From Myoxocephalus aenaeus (taxonomy: Eukaryota; Chordata; Actinopteri; Perciformes; Cottidae), in assembly GCA_038501785.1 (NCBI GenBank), contig JBAMJR010000096.1, positions 216,501 through 280,500 on the forward strand: 64,000 nucleotides of DNA. The letters are read 5' to 3'. The stretch itself is not shown here. Position 1 is the stretch's first letter. More notes on this DNA, generated by a model that was not told the DNA's origin, ran no database searches, and saw only the letters and a list, made by a program, of their open reading frames with translations.

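Noticed and set aside
62395..62466. Possible unspliced mini-intron (AAG/GTTAGG...CCCGTAG)
   Set aside because: The segment is in frame, aligns with coding sequence of the human M-band exon and lacks a branch or pyrimidine tract.
1..64000. Search for tRNA, rRNA, CRISPR arrays, operons or a second gene
   Set aside because: Tandem arrays lack CRISPR-like unique spacers, no tRNA cloverleaf was recognised, and all convincing coding sequence belongs to titin or the LINE remnant. Folding-based ncRNA search was not possible here.
1..64000. Twitchin, obscurin, myomesin or MyBP-C as the gene
   Set aside because: None of these has eleven 11-domain super-repeats followed by this kinase and M-band order.

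Overview
The window is one internal stretch of a single plus-strand gene, the giant sarcomeric protein titin (ttn), from a ray-finned, probably teleost, fish. The vertebrate-type evidence is the intron/exon structure, about 158 tandem Ig and fibronectin-III (Fn3) domains, and a titin-kinase and M-band block very close to the mammalian one. The fish assignment is an inference from compact introns (many 80-130 bp) and from fish-style LINE and hAT repeats in the one large intron. Teleosts carry two titin genes and I cannot tell which this is. I resolve 75 coding exons (w1-w75). Splice sites and phases are consistent throughout, giving about 49.6 kb of coding sequence (about 16,550 residues). The gene starts left of the window and continues past its right end.

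Layout. Positions 335-12246 hold the last part of the A-band D-zone: five of seven domains of one 7-domain super-repeat (Ig-Fn-Fn-Ig-Fn-Fn-Fn), then three complete copies. Positions 12403-57746 hold the whole C-zone: exactly eleven copies of the 11-domain super-repeat (Ig-Fn-Fn-Ig-Fn-Fn-Fn-Ig-Fn-Fn-Fn). Most domains sit one per exon with phase-1 introns. Some exons are fused: a 10-domain exon (8838-11807), a 58-domain exon of 17,337 bp (24043-41379, the counterpart of the giant titin exon of mammals), and exons of 6 and 7 domains (45249-47012, 48375-50441). Positions 57867-60326 are the Ig-Ig-Fn-Fn-Ig-Ig-Fn stretch before the kinase, whose last three domains match the MuRF1-binding A168-A170. 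The last exon (59740 to beyond 64000) carries the kinase (60414-61341), M1, M2, M3, a long disordered insertion and M4.

How it works. The 11-domain repeat is about 3.3 kb of coding sequence and about 1,090 residues, which matches the 43-nm thick-filament period. The first Ig of each copy is the position mapped in mammals as the myosin-binding protein C site. The kinase region lies at the edge of the M-band and couples mechanical state to turnover factors.

Non-coding content is introns only. It includes a 45-bp minisatellite (1-279), a 24-bp minisatellite (1504-1792), a (TA)n tract (2462-2517), and a 2.16-kb intron (20017-22172) loaded with a hAT-like end, a LINE 3' end on the minus strand and four unrelated tandem arrays. 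I saw no other gene, RNA gene or CRISPR array, and no novel multi-gene system. The most unusual points are the apparent loss of the autoinhibitory tyrosine in the kinase, large Pro/Glu-rich loops inserted in chosen Fn3 domains, and a link between exon fusion and AT-rich codon use.
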